Shown one piece after another: positions 1-10,525 of a stretch of 64,000 nt of DNA. Position 1 is the stretch's first letter; each line of letters opens with the position of its first letter. The DNA is from Sodiomyces alkalinus F11 (lineage: Eukaryota > Ascomycota > Sordariomycetes > Glomerellales > Plectosphaerellaceae), in the NCBI RefSeq assembly GCF_003711515.1, contig NW_021167085.1:559649-623648 (forward strand), given 5' to 3'. The notes beneath the pieces are model-generated. The model had not been told where the DNA came from and searched no databases. It saw only the letters and a list, made by a program, of their open reading frames with translations. The position numbers and the translations under genes are program-made.

Positions 1-599
1 CGACCCTCGGGTTTCTTCTACACGTGTACTTCCCCTCTATCCCCCGTGGACAATGACGCAAGTCCAAAGCATCGAAGCAAGGAACTCGGCAGAAAGTTGT
101 CAGCTCACTCTGTGGTGGGTGCACAGGGGGCGGGGGGGTTCATTGACACATGTGTGTCATTTCAGCCACATTTCTGAGGCGCATGATAATAAGTGGCTGG
201 GCCCTTCTCGATCAATGAAAAGAAGCCAAAACGGTTATCCGCCATGACTTGATTAAGACCTCGCTTCTCCCGATTGTCCTGCTGATCTTTCAACGTCCTG
301 TTCCCCCATGACTGACATCAATCCCGCTTCTTTTTCCAATAGGCACATGATCAGAGCGCGGTCCAATAGCCGATCCATTCGCTTTCTTCGTACATGGTGT
401 TTTCTTGTCATGTCCGGCCCTTGATTGTGCTTCGTTCAGCCAGGACGCCCAGCGAAAGAAAGGGGGAAAAAGGGCCAGACCACAGAAAAAACGAAGATCT
501 TGCTGCATGCTATGGACACCCCTCATGGAAGAAAATGGGAAAGTCAAAACGGGACAAAAAGAAAAGAAAAGAATAAAACTAAACTAAACTAAACTAATC
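1..599. other. Intergenic, no gene seen
   Basis: No convincing coding region on either strand. The only structure is a run of about four AAACT pentamers near 576-596, next to the tRNA. Read on the minus strand it gives T-rich DNA directly 3' of the tRNA, suitable as a Pol III terminator. Confidence 0.6.
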
Positions 600-680
600 G
601 ATGACAGGCGGATTTGAACCGCCGCGGCCGAAGCCATATGATTTCTAGTCATACCCATTAGACCACTCTGGCATGTCACC
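600..680 (-). tRNA. tRNA-Ser (anticodon AGA)
   Basis: Folded by eye on the minus strand. The 7-bp acceptor stem pairs fully with one G-U pair. The anticodon stem TATGA/TCATA encloses a 7-base loop with AGA, and a GC-rich long variable arm follows, which is the class II form of tRNA-Ser. The T arm GGCGG/CCGCC encloses TTCAAAT. At 81 nt there is no intron. It decodes UCU, and UCC by wobble after deamination of A34 to inosine. A T-rich stretch lies immediately downstream. Confidence 0.95.
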
Positions 681-1363
681 CGCCGATGTTGTTGTTTTGG
701 GTCCCGTTCCTGGCGCCTGACTAGTCTTGCCAGAGCGTGTAGGATCGTGAGTGGATTCATCACGGATTTATATCGGATTTATATCGGATTTATATCGGAT
801 TTATCGTTGCGCGTTGGCGGCGCCATCGAATGATCACTTCCACAGGAAACTGTTAACTGTTTCACTCGAAATTCTCATCTTCGTCCGCAAGAACATTTCC
901 TGTCTTCATGAGAGACTGATCTGTCTACAGACTCTTTAGCCGCGAAGTGCTTCATCATTCCATCATAACCTGGCGTTTCCTCATCGTCTATGGGCTAAGT
1001 CTCTCATGGTGCTCTGAAGCCATGATCCAGCTAGAAAGAAATGAGACCAAGAAAAGAGTTGAGGGCGTTCTCTACCCAAGCCGAGTTCTGATATGGAAAG
1101 GCCTGAAAACTGCTTATCCTGTCACCTTCCTTGGGTGAAAACCGAAAACCCAGACCAACAATCTCCCCCTTGCGTCAACCAAAAAACTCCAATATCGCAA
1201 ATCCGTAAAGCAAGCAGGCAGCCATGCATATGCAGATGCAAAATGCCAAACAAAGCATGGGCGATACGCTGCCTGTATCCGTTTGACTCGTCACGAAAGA
1301 GTGGCATGAGATGAGAGATCATCTTGATGACATCCGTCGGACCGTCGCCTTCACATGCTGCCT
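681..1363. other. Intergenic gap between tRNA and BTB-like gene
   Basis: No supported gene. It holds the 11-base tandem repeat at 763-804 and the 5' flank of the tRNA. The part near 1,200-1,363 is probably 3' UTR of the minus-strand gene that ends at 1,364. Confidence 0.5.
763..804. repeat. 11-bp tandem repeat (CGGATTTATAT, about 3.8 copies)
   Basis: Three perfect copies of CGGATTTATAT followed by a 9-base partial copy, starting about 80 bases upstream of the tRNA start. Copy number is likely to vary between strains. No function is evident. Confidence 0.9.
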
Positions 1364-2911
1364 TCACATGCCGAACTGAGCCACAGCCTTCTCAACTTGC
1401 TCCGAGGGTAATTCGGGACCCAACCAGTCCCATCCATCGGGAGCGTCATCGTCGGTGATGAGACCCGTGTGGCGGAAACGCCAAATCACCTCGCGCCAGG
1501 GGAAGTAGTATTCCTGCATGCGGAACCAGAACTGCTCGATCAGAGGACGAAGGTACGGCTGCTTCTTCATCCAAGGTACGACCATGATATTGAGACGCGC
1601 AAGGGGGAGCAACATCTTCCTCGTGTCGTCGGGGTAGTACTCCTCTCTGCAGAGGCAGGTGTTGGCATACCGGAGCTTGGTCTCGCAGTCTTCATATTGC
1701 GTCGGGTGAAGACGATAATAGGCGAGGCTCTTCTTTTCGGAGATGAGACCTCTGAGTGTCCCGATCGCTTGCTCGACAATCTTGAGGGTATATTCTTGCA
1801 GCCGGGCCACCCTCCAAGAAGTTGCGAGCATGTACATGTGGATGTTGGCCTGGATGTAGCCGAGATCCAGAGGATTACCCTCATCGGGCTCGCAAATAGC
1901 GAGGTCTATCGCGGCCGGAAACGAAAAAAGAACAACAACAGTCAGTCAATCCGATTTCTCGATTGTTGGGTGTTCAGAAGGGGATCTAATGGCCGACTTA
2001 CGGTGCGTATACATGAAGAGGAACATCTGACCGTAGATAGTGATGGACCACTCGCCCATACCGACTGTTACGGGAGACCCGTCCTGCCATATCATACCAT
2101 AAGCATCTCATCCACTCCCCAGTTTCGGAGATGCATGCTGGAAAGAGACATACCTCATTGGGAGGAGGGAAGCGCTCCCTCACCCAACCCGACTCCTTCT
2201 CCAAAATCTCACGATGCAGATGCATCGAGTCGTACCCCTTCTCCGGCGACGTCGTCTTTAGAATTATGTCGCCAGTGTGAGTGTTGGACAGGAGGCTAAT
2301 TTGCAAAAAGACAGGCGTCAGCACACTCGCTATTGAGCTCACAGGCAGGCATCCAAAAGGACATGGATGAGTTGAGGCAAGGCAAAAACCAACCCAAGGG
2401 GCCAGCCAAGCCTAGTATAACGACAGCAGGAGGACACGAAATGAACAACTTACTATTTTCCTCGCTGGCACGATCTAGCAGACTCCACCTGCTGCTTCAC
2501 GATGGCGAGCCGCTCCTCGTAGGTGAGACCCGAAGGATGAGGCGTGCCGTCCTTGGGGTCGGGGTCGGCCGAGTAGATGAAGCCCCCCTCGTGAATGGGA
2601 CCTTCATATACTGTCTTGGCCTTGCCCTTGCCCTTGGCATCGGCCTTCTCCTCCTGGTGCCCACCCTCGCCATTGCCGCCGCCGTCCTCGTCCGACTCTT
2701 CAGGAGAAGAGTCCGACTCGGGCCCGGGGGCGGAGTTGGCGTCGTCGGCGCCGGCGGACTTGACGACGGAGAGTTGTTCAACAGCCTCCGCGACCTCGTC
2801 TACAGCTTTGGAAGCCGTAGACTCGGCCGAGAGCGACTCACCATCTGGAATCGCAGGGGTCATGGCGGTGGTGGTGTTGGTGGCCGCGGTGTTGCGAGCC
2901 TCCGCTGACAT
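1364..2911 (-). CDS. BTB/POZ-like protein, 407 aa, four exons
   Basis: Uncharacterised. Model: exons 2454..2911, 2154..2295, 2002..2083, 1364..1905, all GT..AG; phases agree and the sum is 408 codons. The start is the ATG at 2911, after upstream reading frames without a good ATG context. Residues 1-105 are low complexity, rich in Ser, Ala, Asp and Glu, with a basic KGKGKAK patch. From about residue 161 the order of motifs resembles a BTB fold: 'GDIILK', then 'HLHREIL', 'IYGQMFLFMYTH', and 'HMYMLATSWRVARLQEYTLKIV', the last matching the usual voltage of 'YxLADKYxVxxLxxxAL' in BTB proteins. The C-terminal part (about 250-407) holds conserved-looking Trp, Tyr and Arg and no domain I recognise. 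BTB proteins act as dimerisation or cullin-3 adaptor modules; here that is inference. Similar in outline to the gene at 33,157-34,179 but far more divergent. Confidence 0.75.
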
Positions 2912-4489
2912 TTTGGGGGTTTTGTCGGTTGTTGTAATTTTGTCAATAAAGAAGAAAGTGGTTCGCCCAAGGGAAAGAAAAGAGAAAAGAGAAAGAGAAA
3001 AATTAGACTGTTTTAACCAGTTCCGTGGGGTTCTCTCCCGGAGCTTCTGAAGGCAGATATAAGTTATAACAGCAGGAGCAGCACCTGGCGACTCACAGAT
3101 ATTGTGGTTACGGGGGCCGCCGCCGTTCCGGCTGGCGGACCCCCGAAGAACGTCAGCGTAGGACTGTCCTTTCATATTGACTCTTGTAATAGGTATACGG
3201 GTCAGCTGTGTGTGATCGTTAAGAGACAAAGTCATAGTAGATGGTGATGTTATTTCGACTTACTTTCCTGGCTGTAGAGATATAGTATCCGGAGAAAAGA
3301 AATTGGCCAAGCTGCCAGCTAATGATATCTGCTTTTATGGCAAGAGCGCTTACTCTTGCCTCCTGCTTAACTGCTAGTAAGAGATTTCACACCTTCCTTC
3401 ATAGTAAGAGCTGCATATATCTCAAATTCTGCACTTTCCTCTCCAAAGCTTAGTAGGCAGCACCTTCCTTACTTTATAGTGTAAGTAAAATAATGTACAA
3501 TCAAGCAAGTGCTATAATTCCATTTCCCTCCTCTATTATGTCTCTTCTTGATATAAACACCCTCATGGGTTTCTTGGGCTTGGGTTATGTGTGTGCAACT
3601 GGAAACCCTTGCAGAGTGACATCTTTGTCCTCTTACTTCAAAGGGAGTTAATGGTAGCAAACTTGATAGATAAAAGAGTGTCTCAAACTAGACCCTAACT
3701 CCATACACATGTCGATTTAACTAGTAGCTATAGTATACTAATATACGTAGCTATCTATGTATCTTCTTTTCATGAGAGTATTATTTGTATGCTATGCTTG
3801 GTCAGGGTGTCTGTTCTAAAGGTACGTCTGCAGTTTAATCACTGAAGCATAACTAAAAGTGATAACACGGGATCATGAACAATAGAAAATGCCGAATGAC
3901 TTCAAGTTTCTTATCCTAGTCTTTAGCCCTTTACCCCTTCAAGTTTCCAATTTGCTGCTCAGCAGAGATATTATATGGGTTTCATGACAGGAACGCAAGC
4001 CAATACCATGCCCAGGTATATACTTACGCCGTGGGTAATGGGTTTGTCTTGTGAAAACATGAATTATACTTCTGGCATCGTAGTTGCCATACTCCAGTGA
4101 TTGAGTGGGATAGGTAAATAGTATTAGCCTTGCACAACCACACAGGGTTGCCAAGGTCGCTGCCTATGCCTATGACTAGGAACTTCATTCCCTCCGTTTT
4201 CCCGACCAAGGCTCAAGCTAGATTCCCTCGATGGAAAACAACAAATGGCAATGTTAATAACAACAATGAGAACAAGGTGTATCCAATGCTATTGCGCCAT
4301 GCCCCCATCGAAACAAGAAAGATCTTCAGACCAAATTGCCCAGAAACGCCCCTGCTCGCCATTGAACTCCCACTCAAACTAGGTTATCCACAGGGCCGAG
4401 CCGACAGTGTCGGTCGGCAAGGATAATAACAGAAACTGCATATCATTTCCCTAACGCGGGAGCCACCTGTTGATCACCTTAGCTTCCTC
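2912..4489. other. AT-rich intergenic region
   Basis: About 1.6 kb without a supported gene. The first 300 bases are probably promoter and 5' UTR of the minus-strand BTB-like gene (CT- and GA-rich runs at 2,970-3,005). From about 3,240 to 4,130 the DNA is clearly more AT-rich than its neighbours, but CpA and TpG are still common, so it does not look like the RIP block on the right. I saw no terminal repeats or transposon motifs. Confidence 0.45.
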
Positions 4490-5827
4490 CTACCAGCGTG
4501 TACAAGGCCTGAGCAAGTCGGCGGCGGTCAGTGCGGGGACCGAAGCCTGGTCCAAGCCCCGAGAAGCCATCTGCTCGGCCCAAACGGTCCGCACCACGCG
4601 ACGGAGATCGCCCCATTTCACAAGTCCGTCCTCGAGGCCGCGGGTGGGAGGGAAGGCATGGGTTCCTATAATATCGCCGTCGTCCAAGGTGTGCGCGGTG
4701 GCCTTAATGTAGTTGGGCATGCGGAAGCTGTTGCGCGAGTCGGTCTCGAAAACGAGGACGACAGTCCGGCACCGCGGAGCGTGTTGGAGGACAATCTGGA
4801 GGAGCGTGATGCAACCCCTCTCCGTCTTAAACTGGGAGCTGGGAAAGGCGAGACATTGGATGCGCCCGAGATGCAGGTGATGGAGGTTGGGGAAAATGTC
4901 CGGGCGAAGGAGGATAATGTCGGTTGCGTGGTTCACCCAGTGCCCGCGGCGCGCCGTGCCGAAGACACCAAATTCGAAGGCGCCCCCCTCGGCGCTGGCA
5001 CGACGGGCTTCGCGGCAGACGGCGCGAATGCGAGGAGGCGGGTACATGATCTCGAATTTGATGGCCGGTGGGTCAGGTCGGGGAGTTGGGTTGTGGTTCT
5101 GATGGTTCGCATGATGCATGTGGTGGAATTGTAGAAGACCGGCACCACCGGCACCAGCAGCGCCGCCGCCGCCGCCGCCACCACCACCACCACCACCCCC
5201 GGCTCCGGCACCACCACCAGCACCAGCGCCAGTGCCAGTACCTCCTCCGCCAGTACCAGGGCCGGCGCCGCCACCAAACCCTACATTAGCCGGAGCGACG
5301 AAGAGGTGGGGTGGATGGGGAACTTGGGGAGGTGGGTGAGCGTTACCCATCGCATTCAGGTGAATGTTGATGGCAGCCGTGTGGGCCGGGAAGCGGCCGG
5401 GATGCTCGATATAGGGTTCGAAGATACGGTGACCAGGCAGGGCCAGTTTCCAGATCTTCATGCGAAGCTCCGGGGGGAGACGGTTGAACAAGGTAAACTT
5501 GGGATGGGTGCTCTTTGATGAGGAAAATGAGGAGGGGGGGTTTGACGAGGAGAAGAGAGAGTTGGAGAAGACAGAGGTGTGGCCGTCGGCGAAAGCGCTC
5601 GAGTTCTGGTTCAAGGTGCGAGGGATCATGGGTCCCTGTTTGCTGTTGCTGGTGCTGTTCTTCTTGGTTTCCCTGAGCTCCTTGATCTCAATCGCCTGTC
5701 TAGCAATCTCGTTTCTGAGGTCTTTAACGGCGCCGGTCAGTTCTTTCAAGGTGTTTGTGAGGGCAGCGACTTGGTCGGCACCGGGCGGAGCGGCCTCATC
5801 TGTCATGTGGTCCGACTCCTCAGCCAT
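4490..5827 (-). CDS. 2EXR-domain protein with poly-Gly tract, 445 aa
   Basis: Single exon. The start chosen is the ATG at 5827 (MAEESDH), because upstream sequence in frame lacks conserved features. Residues about 20-55 form a short coiled coil (heptads of Leu, Ile, Val with Lys and Glu). Residues 111-137 carry 'FTLFNRLPPELRMKIWKLAL', the hallmark N-terminus of the fungal 2EXR domain (an F-box-like fold found in many Pezizomycotina proteins of unknown role). The domain is interrupted at about residues 190-235 by a long Gly/Ala-rich run, encoded by GCC/ACC-type triplets at about 5,150-5,280 on the plus strand. It resumes with 'PPAIKFEIMYPPPRIRAVCREAR' and a C-terminal part typical of the family. 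No enzymatic function is claimed. The Gly tract is expected to vary in length between isolates. Confidence 0.8.
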   Translation of the reverse strand: MAEESDHMTDEAAPPGADQVAALTNTLKELTGAVKDLRNEIARQAIEIKELRETKKNSTSNSKQGPMIPRTLNQNSSAFADGHTSVFSNSLFSSSNPPSSFSSSKSTHPKFTLFNRLPPELRMKIWKLALPGHRIFEPYIEHPGRFPAHTAAINIHLNAMGNAHPPPQVPHPPHLFVAPANVGFGGGAGPGTGGGGTGTGAGAGGGAGAGGGGGGGGGGGGGAAGAGGAGLLQFHHMHHANHQNHNPTPRPDPPAIKFEIMYPPPRIRAVCREARRASAEGGAFEFGVFGTARRGHWVNHATDIILLRPDIFPNLHHLHLGRIQCLAFPSSQFKTERGCITLLQIVLQHAPRCRTVVLVFETDSRNSFRMPNYIKATAHTLDDGDIIGTHAFPPTRGLEDGLVKWGDLRRVVRTVWAEQMASRGLDQASVPALTAADLLRPCTRW

Positions 5828-6348
5828 TTCATCAAATGGGCTGTGACAAAATGGACGAAGGAAACCAGAAGCCGGACGATATGGTTGATTGTCGATCCTG
5901 TTTGTTTGTGGGTTGTTGAATGAGGGCAGGCGGGATATTGATATTTTCAGTCCCGGGTTGATTTGGTTTGGGGTTGGGAAGGGAATCTGTTTAATTACCG
6001 TGTACCTAATTAATATGATCTTGACAAACACGGGGAAAGAGCAAGCAAGCAGAAGCAGGTGGTGTGGGTTCCGTACCTTCGGTGGAAGTGGAAGTGGAAG
6101 GAAGGGTCCGTGCGTGACTACTCCGTTCCGAATACGGCGCCACAGTACCACAAGTAGCCCGAAACCCAGATATTGTGATTACTAATAAGCATTATTTACC
6201 TTCAACGCTCACTGAGCCAAGCCACCGAGTGATGGCAATGGCGAAATTCGCGATCCATGGGCATCCCATATGATGTGGCATACACACCAAGAGTTGCACC
6301 AAGTTTGTAAAACTACATGACTTCTTTTTATCTTATCAATACCCGAAA
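5828..6348. other. Intergenic, promoter of 2EXR gene
   Basis: About 520 bases. It contains the promoter and 5' UTR of the minus-strand 2EXR gene and the 3' flank of the SDR gene. A short GGAAGT-type hexamer run sits near 6,080-6,102. No gene is seen. Confidence 0.5.
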
Positions 6349-7383
6349 CTATGACGCTATCGAAAGAATCTGTTTGGTCGCGTCCGGAAGAGTGACCTCA
6401 AGCGGGGTATACTCCAACCCGAGGACACGGGCAGCCTTGGACCCATCCACGGCATAGACATCCTCCGTGAGGCCCGCACCAGGGGTGCCCTTGGGGATGC
6501 GGTCCTTCACCTCGGGGAGAGCGGCACGGATCGCGTCGGCGGCCGACTGCCAGTCAAAATGCTGACCAGTGAGGAAGCGCTGCCCTCCGGCCTCCGGGGT
6601 CTCGACGGCGGCGAGGAGCGCGCGGGCCAAGTCACGGACATCGACGAAGGCGGCAAAGTCGATGGGGAAGACCGACTCCGCGTCGATCAGCTCCTTCAGC
6701 TTGGCCTGCGACTCGCTCAGGCGCGACTCCGCGAAGCGGCCGACCGACGGGCCGAAGACCCAGGGCGGGCAAATGGAGACGAGGTCGAAGGAGATGGTGC
6801 CCTTGTTGGACTCGACCCAGTCCCACATGGCCCGCTCGGCGAGGCTCTTGGAGGCGCAGTAGACGGATGCGCCGTTGGAGTCTTTGGCCGCCTCGTCCCA
6901 GGTCTCCGGGTTCCAGTCCTTCTCGGTGTAAGTGTATCCCGGGCGGTAGCCCTTGCCGAGGTCGAGGATGGCGGCGAAGGAGGAGACGTTGACGACGCGG
7001 TGGACGGATGGGGCGTAGCGCTTGGCGGCCTCGAGGATGGCGAGGGAGCCGTTGACGGCTGGTTCGAGAACGTCCTTGACGTTGTCTTTGGGCTGCAGGA
7101 TAAAAGGAGACGCAGCGTGGATGATGGCGGTCACGCCGGAGAGGGAGTCGGCGTAGGACTCGGGCTTGGTGATGTCCGGGATGATGGCGGTGGAAAGACG
7201 CTCGGAGGTGGCCCCATCAACGGAGAGTTTGGAGCGGAGCGTAGCGAGCGAAGATTCCGAGCGAGCTGCGGCACGGACGTTGTAGCCGCGTTCCAAGGCG
7301 TGTGAGACAATCTGAGCCCCGATGTAGCCGTTGGAACCTGTGATCAAGACGGTCTGCGACGAGGGTTGTGAGTTTTGCGTCAT
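6349..7383 (-). CDS. Extended SDR oxidoreductase, 344 aa (GRE2/dihydroflavonol-reductase type)
   Basis: NAD(P)H-dependent reductase of the extended short-chain dehydrogenase family. Seen in the sequence: the Rossmann glycine motif TGSNGYIG at residues 15-22; Arg residues after the second strand (RAAARSE), which usually mean NADPH preference; 'NVSS' near residue 132; and the catalytic pair YCASK with Tyr175 and Lys179. The C-terminal half has the 'DVRDLARALL' helix common to GRE2-like enzymes. Length is normal for the family. Family members reduce methylglyoxal, other aldehydes or ketones in the cytosol; the substrate here cannot be read from sequence. The start ATG at 7383 is a few residues before the Rossmann strand, as expected. 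Single exon. It could also be called an NAD-dependent epimerase/dehydratase. Confidence 0.9.
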   Translation of the reverse strand: MTQNSQPSSQTVLITGSNGYIGAQIVSHALERGYNVRAAARSESSLATLRSKLSVDGATSERLSTAIIPDITKPESYADSLSGVTAIIHAASPFILQPKDNVKDVLEPAVNGSLAILEAAKRYAPSVHRVVNVSSFAAILDLGKGYRPGYTYTEKDWNPETWDEAAKDSNGASVYCASKSLAERAMWDWVESNKGTISFDLVSICPPWVFGPSVGRFAESRLSESQAKLKELIDAESVFPIDFAAFVDVRDLARALLAAVETPEAGGQRFLTGQHFDWQSAADAIRAALPEVKDRIPKGTPGAGLTEDVYAVDGSKAARVLGLEYTPLEVTLPDATKQILSIAS

Positions 7384-8375
7384 TGTGGTGAATGGATGGA
7401 TTATCTTTCTAGCTTAGGGTGCGTTGTACGGGTCGTCGTGAGTTGGGAAGTTGATGGAGATGAATGACTGGAATCTGGAGATGAGTAGATGATATTGACG
7501 GATAGCGAGGGATGGAAGAGACCATTCATCATTTATAGTCATTCACGATGTTGACATTGGAGGGGGAGAAGGCTACGAGAGAGAGGAAAATCTCTATGAC
7601 GGACTCCTGATACTGCCGCGATGTATAAGTATGACGTCGGGTGGCACGGATACCGGACATAAAGGCACGGATGTCCCGGAGTGGGATGAGTAAGACAACG
7701 GGATGGACAGGAATTTTCGAATTACCTAATAAGGTACCTTGCAGTAGCAGTTCTAATAAAGGATGATTCAGCAGTTCTTCATTGGAGGAGCCTCGAAATA
7801 GGTACGAACTCACGAAATCACCCAACAGCTTGGGTCGACTACCTTATCCGTATCCGTAGGATCTATCACCATCCCTGTATCCCTATTCTGGACTATTCTG
7901 GATGATAACCCCTTGATCAATACCAGTCACCAGCTGCACACGAATTATTCATGGCTGGCTTGTTTATTTCTGCTGATTGAGGGGAGTCACTGCTGCTTGG
8001 CCAACTTGACTCATTAGGCTACGGAGGTACACAAATACCATAAGTATTCAATTATTCAGCCCGCCCATCAACATCCGTGATAGGAATAGGGCGGGGTAAT
8101 TCCTCTCTCTCCCTCCCACCTTTCAGCATCGACAGTAATACAGAGTAGCTTCCCTCATCACCTTACCTACCTCCTCTTGCCCACCAACTGCCAAAGTCCT
8201 CCCCAAGGTCCCTTACTACCTTACCTTACCTTACTACGGTAGGTACCTACCTACCTTACGTATGTGCATCTTCCATATCTGTAGTTCCCCCACTCCCCAT
8301 AATCATCCGAACCCATTATCTCCCTCTACTTCGTACTATCTCCCCTAACCTATTTCTTCGATAGAGACCAGCAAC
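7384..8375. other. Divergent promoter region between SDR and thioredoxin genes
   Basis: Nearly 1 kb without a gene, lying between divergently transcribed genes. The half near the thioredoxin-like gene is rich in CT runs and ACCTTACC-type repeats, and contains the perfect palindrome described at 8,238-8,251. Confidence 0.55.
8238..8251. promoter_or_regulatory. Perfect 14-bp palindrome GGTAGGTACCTACC
   Basis: Sits 125 bases upstream of the thioredoxin-like start codon among several ACCTTACC repeats. Palindromes of this kind are common in fungal promoters and could bind a dimeric regulator, but I cannot assign one. Confidence 0.4.
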
Positions 8376-9593
8376 ATGTCCGCATCGATCACACAGATCG
8401 AGTCCAAGGCGCAATTTGACAGTCTCATCAAAGAGACTGCCATTGTCGTCTGTGACTGTAGGTAGCCAGTCCTAGCCCATTCCGCCATCACGACGAGCGA
8501 GCCCACCATTGCTTTCCCTCCGTCCCTTCACTCCCTCTCAATACACGACCGACCACTGCTGCTAACACGGACCACCGCCTAGTCTACGCTGACTGGTGCG
8601 GCCCTTGCAAGGCCATCGCGCCGTTCTTCCAGAAACTCTCCGAGACCGCCGCCGGCGTCCCCAGCGTCCGCTTCATCAAGGTCGACACCGAAGCCAACCG
8701 CGACATCGCCGCTACCTATTCCGTCACCGCCCTCCCAACATTCATCGTCTTCCAGAACGGCAAGGTTCTCGAAAGGATCCAGGGTGCCGACCCGCGTAAG
8801 CTACAACAAGTCGTGGTTAGGCTAGCGGGCCATCTGCTATCTGGCAATAGCGACGGCGCCTCAGCATCCGGCAGCGGCAGCGGCAGCGGCAACGGTAACG
8901 CCGGCGGGGCTAACGGCTCATGGAGGGGCGCCGAGCTTCCCCGCGGATATACGGATATCACGAGCCAGATCGAGCCCAAGGGTTACGAGCTACTCAATGC
9001 GGACGACAATTCGGGTCCTGTCAAGGTGCTCTTCGACGGTGCCAAGCCCAGCGCGTTAGGCGAGAAGAAGAACGAAGACGCAAAAGACAAAGACTGGGTC
9101 GAGAGCGGTCAAGATGACCAGCTCCTACTCTTCATGCCTTTCCAGTCTATGGTGAAGCTGCACACACTTCAGGTGAGTTTATGATTTGATTTCTTTATTT
9201 TGCTTTTAAAAAACCCACTTCTGGCTAACTCTTTCTTTCCCCAAGCTCACCTCGCTGCCGCCCAAAGACGACGACGACGACGCACCCATGCGTCCCGGCA
9301 AGATCCACCTGTATACCAACAAGCCGCATAACCTGGACTTCAGCGAAGCCGACGACACGCCGCCGACGCAAGCCATCGAGTTGACAGAAAAGGACTGGAA
9401 CGCGGACGGCACGGCCAACATCGGGCTCCGCTTCGTCAAATTCCAGAACATCACGAGTCTCATCATCTACGTGGTCAGTGGCGAAGGCGAGGGCGACAAG
9501 GTCCGGCTCGACCGCGTGCGGCTGGTGGGAGACTCGGGCGAGAAGAGGGAGATGGGCAAACTCGAAAAAATCGGCGACGAGCCTGGCGAATAG
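8376..9593 (+). CDS. Thioredoxin-like protein with C-terminal PITH domain, 339 aa
   Basis: Fungal counterpart of thioredoxin-like protein 1 (TXNL1/Txl1). Model: exons 8376..8457, 8583..9172, 9246..9593; GT..AG introns of 125 and 73 bases; phases agree. Residues 1-110 are a thioredoxin fold with the redox motif W-C33-G-P-C36 and the cis-Pro motif 'ALPTF'. A Gly/Ser/Asn linker (about 145-165, GSGSGSGNGN) follows. The PITH domain starts at about 'GYTDITSQIEPKGYELLN' and runs to the end. In known members the PITH domain binds the 26S proteasome (Rpn11 region) and the protein is a proteasome-associated disulphide reductase in cytosol and nucleus; that is family knowledge. The ATG at 8376 fits because the N-terminus aligns with the usual thioredoxin start. 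Confidence 0.93.
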
Positions 9594-10525
9594 TGTGGTG
9601 CTTCGTAACCTTACAATAGGTGTCGGCTCACACACGTAGGCATAGGCGATAATTTTGCTTTAATCTACTGGCACGATGGCGAGCAGACAAAACGCAATTG
9701 TGATGGACACGGATAGGAACATTTTTTCTGCTTGCCAGTAGGGAAGACCAAGGGATGCATTATGAACTCTGATTTTATGATAATGGAGCATTGCTATCGG
9801 CGTGGACGATGATCGCGACAGCCCACGACGCTTTAGACAGCAGGCCTGCACATATCCGACTTCGAGACATCACGTAGGTGAAAAGAAGACAAAAACAAAA
9901 ACACGAAAACAATATCTGTTCGACCATCCCCCTTACGAGCCAGCAAGCGCTCCAAAACCCCATTTCCCTCTTCGCTTTACCTGAAGGCAAAACAAAGGGA
10001 AAAACGAGCTCCAGAGCGCCGAAGAAGCCAGAACGCCAGGAAAGAGACGAGCCGACCTGCAATTTGATTGATCTGGGGCATAACTGACGCTGCGACGAAG
10101 GTGACAAAACCATCCACGGGAATCAGGACTCGAGCAACACGGGAAATAAATTCATGTTATGCCAGCCGCACGAAGAAAAAAAAAAGAAGAGGAGAAACAA
10201 GAAAGATTGGCGCGGTCGATGGGAGGGTTTTGTACCTGGAAATTTTGCGACGGGTGGGGCTATTACGTCAGCTGACTGTGCACGTGAATTTGACGCGTTG
10301 ATGAGTAATCGGAAATATGTGAACATCGCGTCGTCGGCGACGACGCGATGCCCAGGGGTAAAAGTGACTTCTTGTCCGACGTGCATCGTCTGCTGAATAC
10401 TCGGCCATCCAGCCTCAATGTCCCTGTCTTGCAACCATGCAAGAATTGAAGAATATCGGGACAAGATGCGAAGAAATAAGAAAAAAAAGTAGATCAAACA
10501 ATGCTCTTTTATTCTACATGCTGCT
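9594..10525. other. Convergent 3' flanks of thioredoxin-like gene and LYS4
   Basis: The two genes converge here. No gene is supported. One element near 10,262-10,318 (ATTACGTCAG, then ATGAGTAATCGGAAAT) recurs upstream of LYS4 at 13,082-13,157. Confidence 0.5.

Noticed and set aside
3236..4440. AT-rich stretch as a RIP relic
   Set aside because: CpA and TpG remain frequent, and no transposon motif or terminal repeat is visible.
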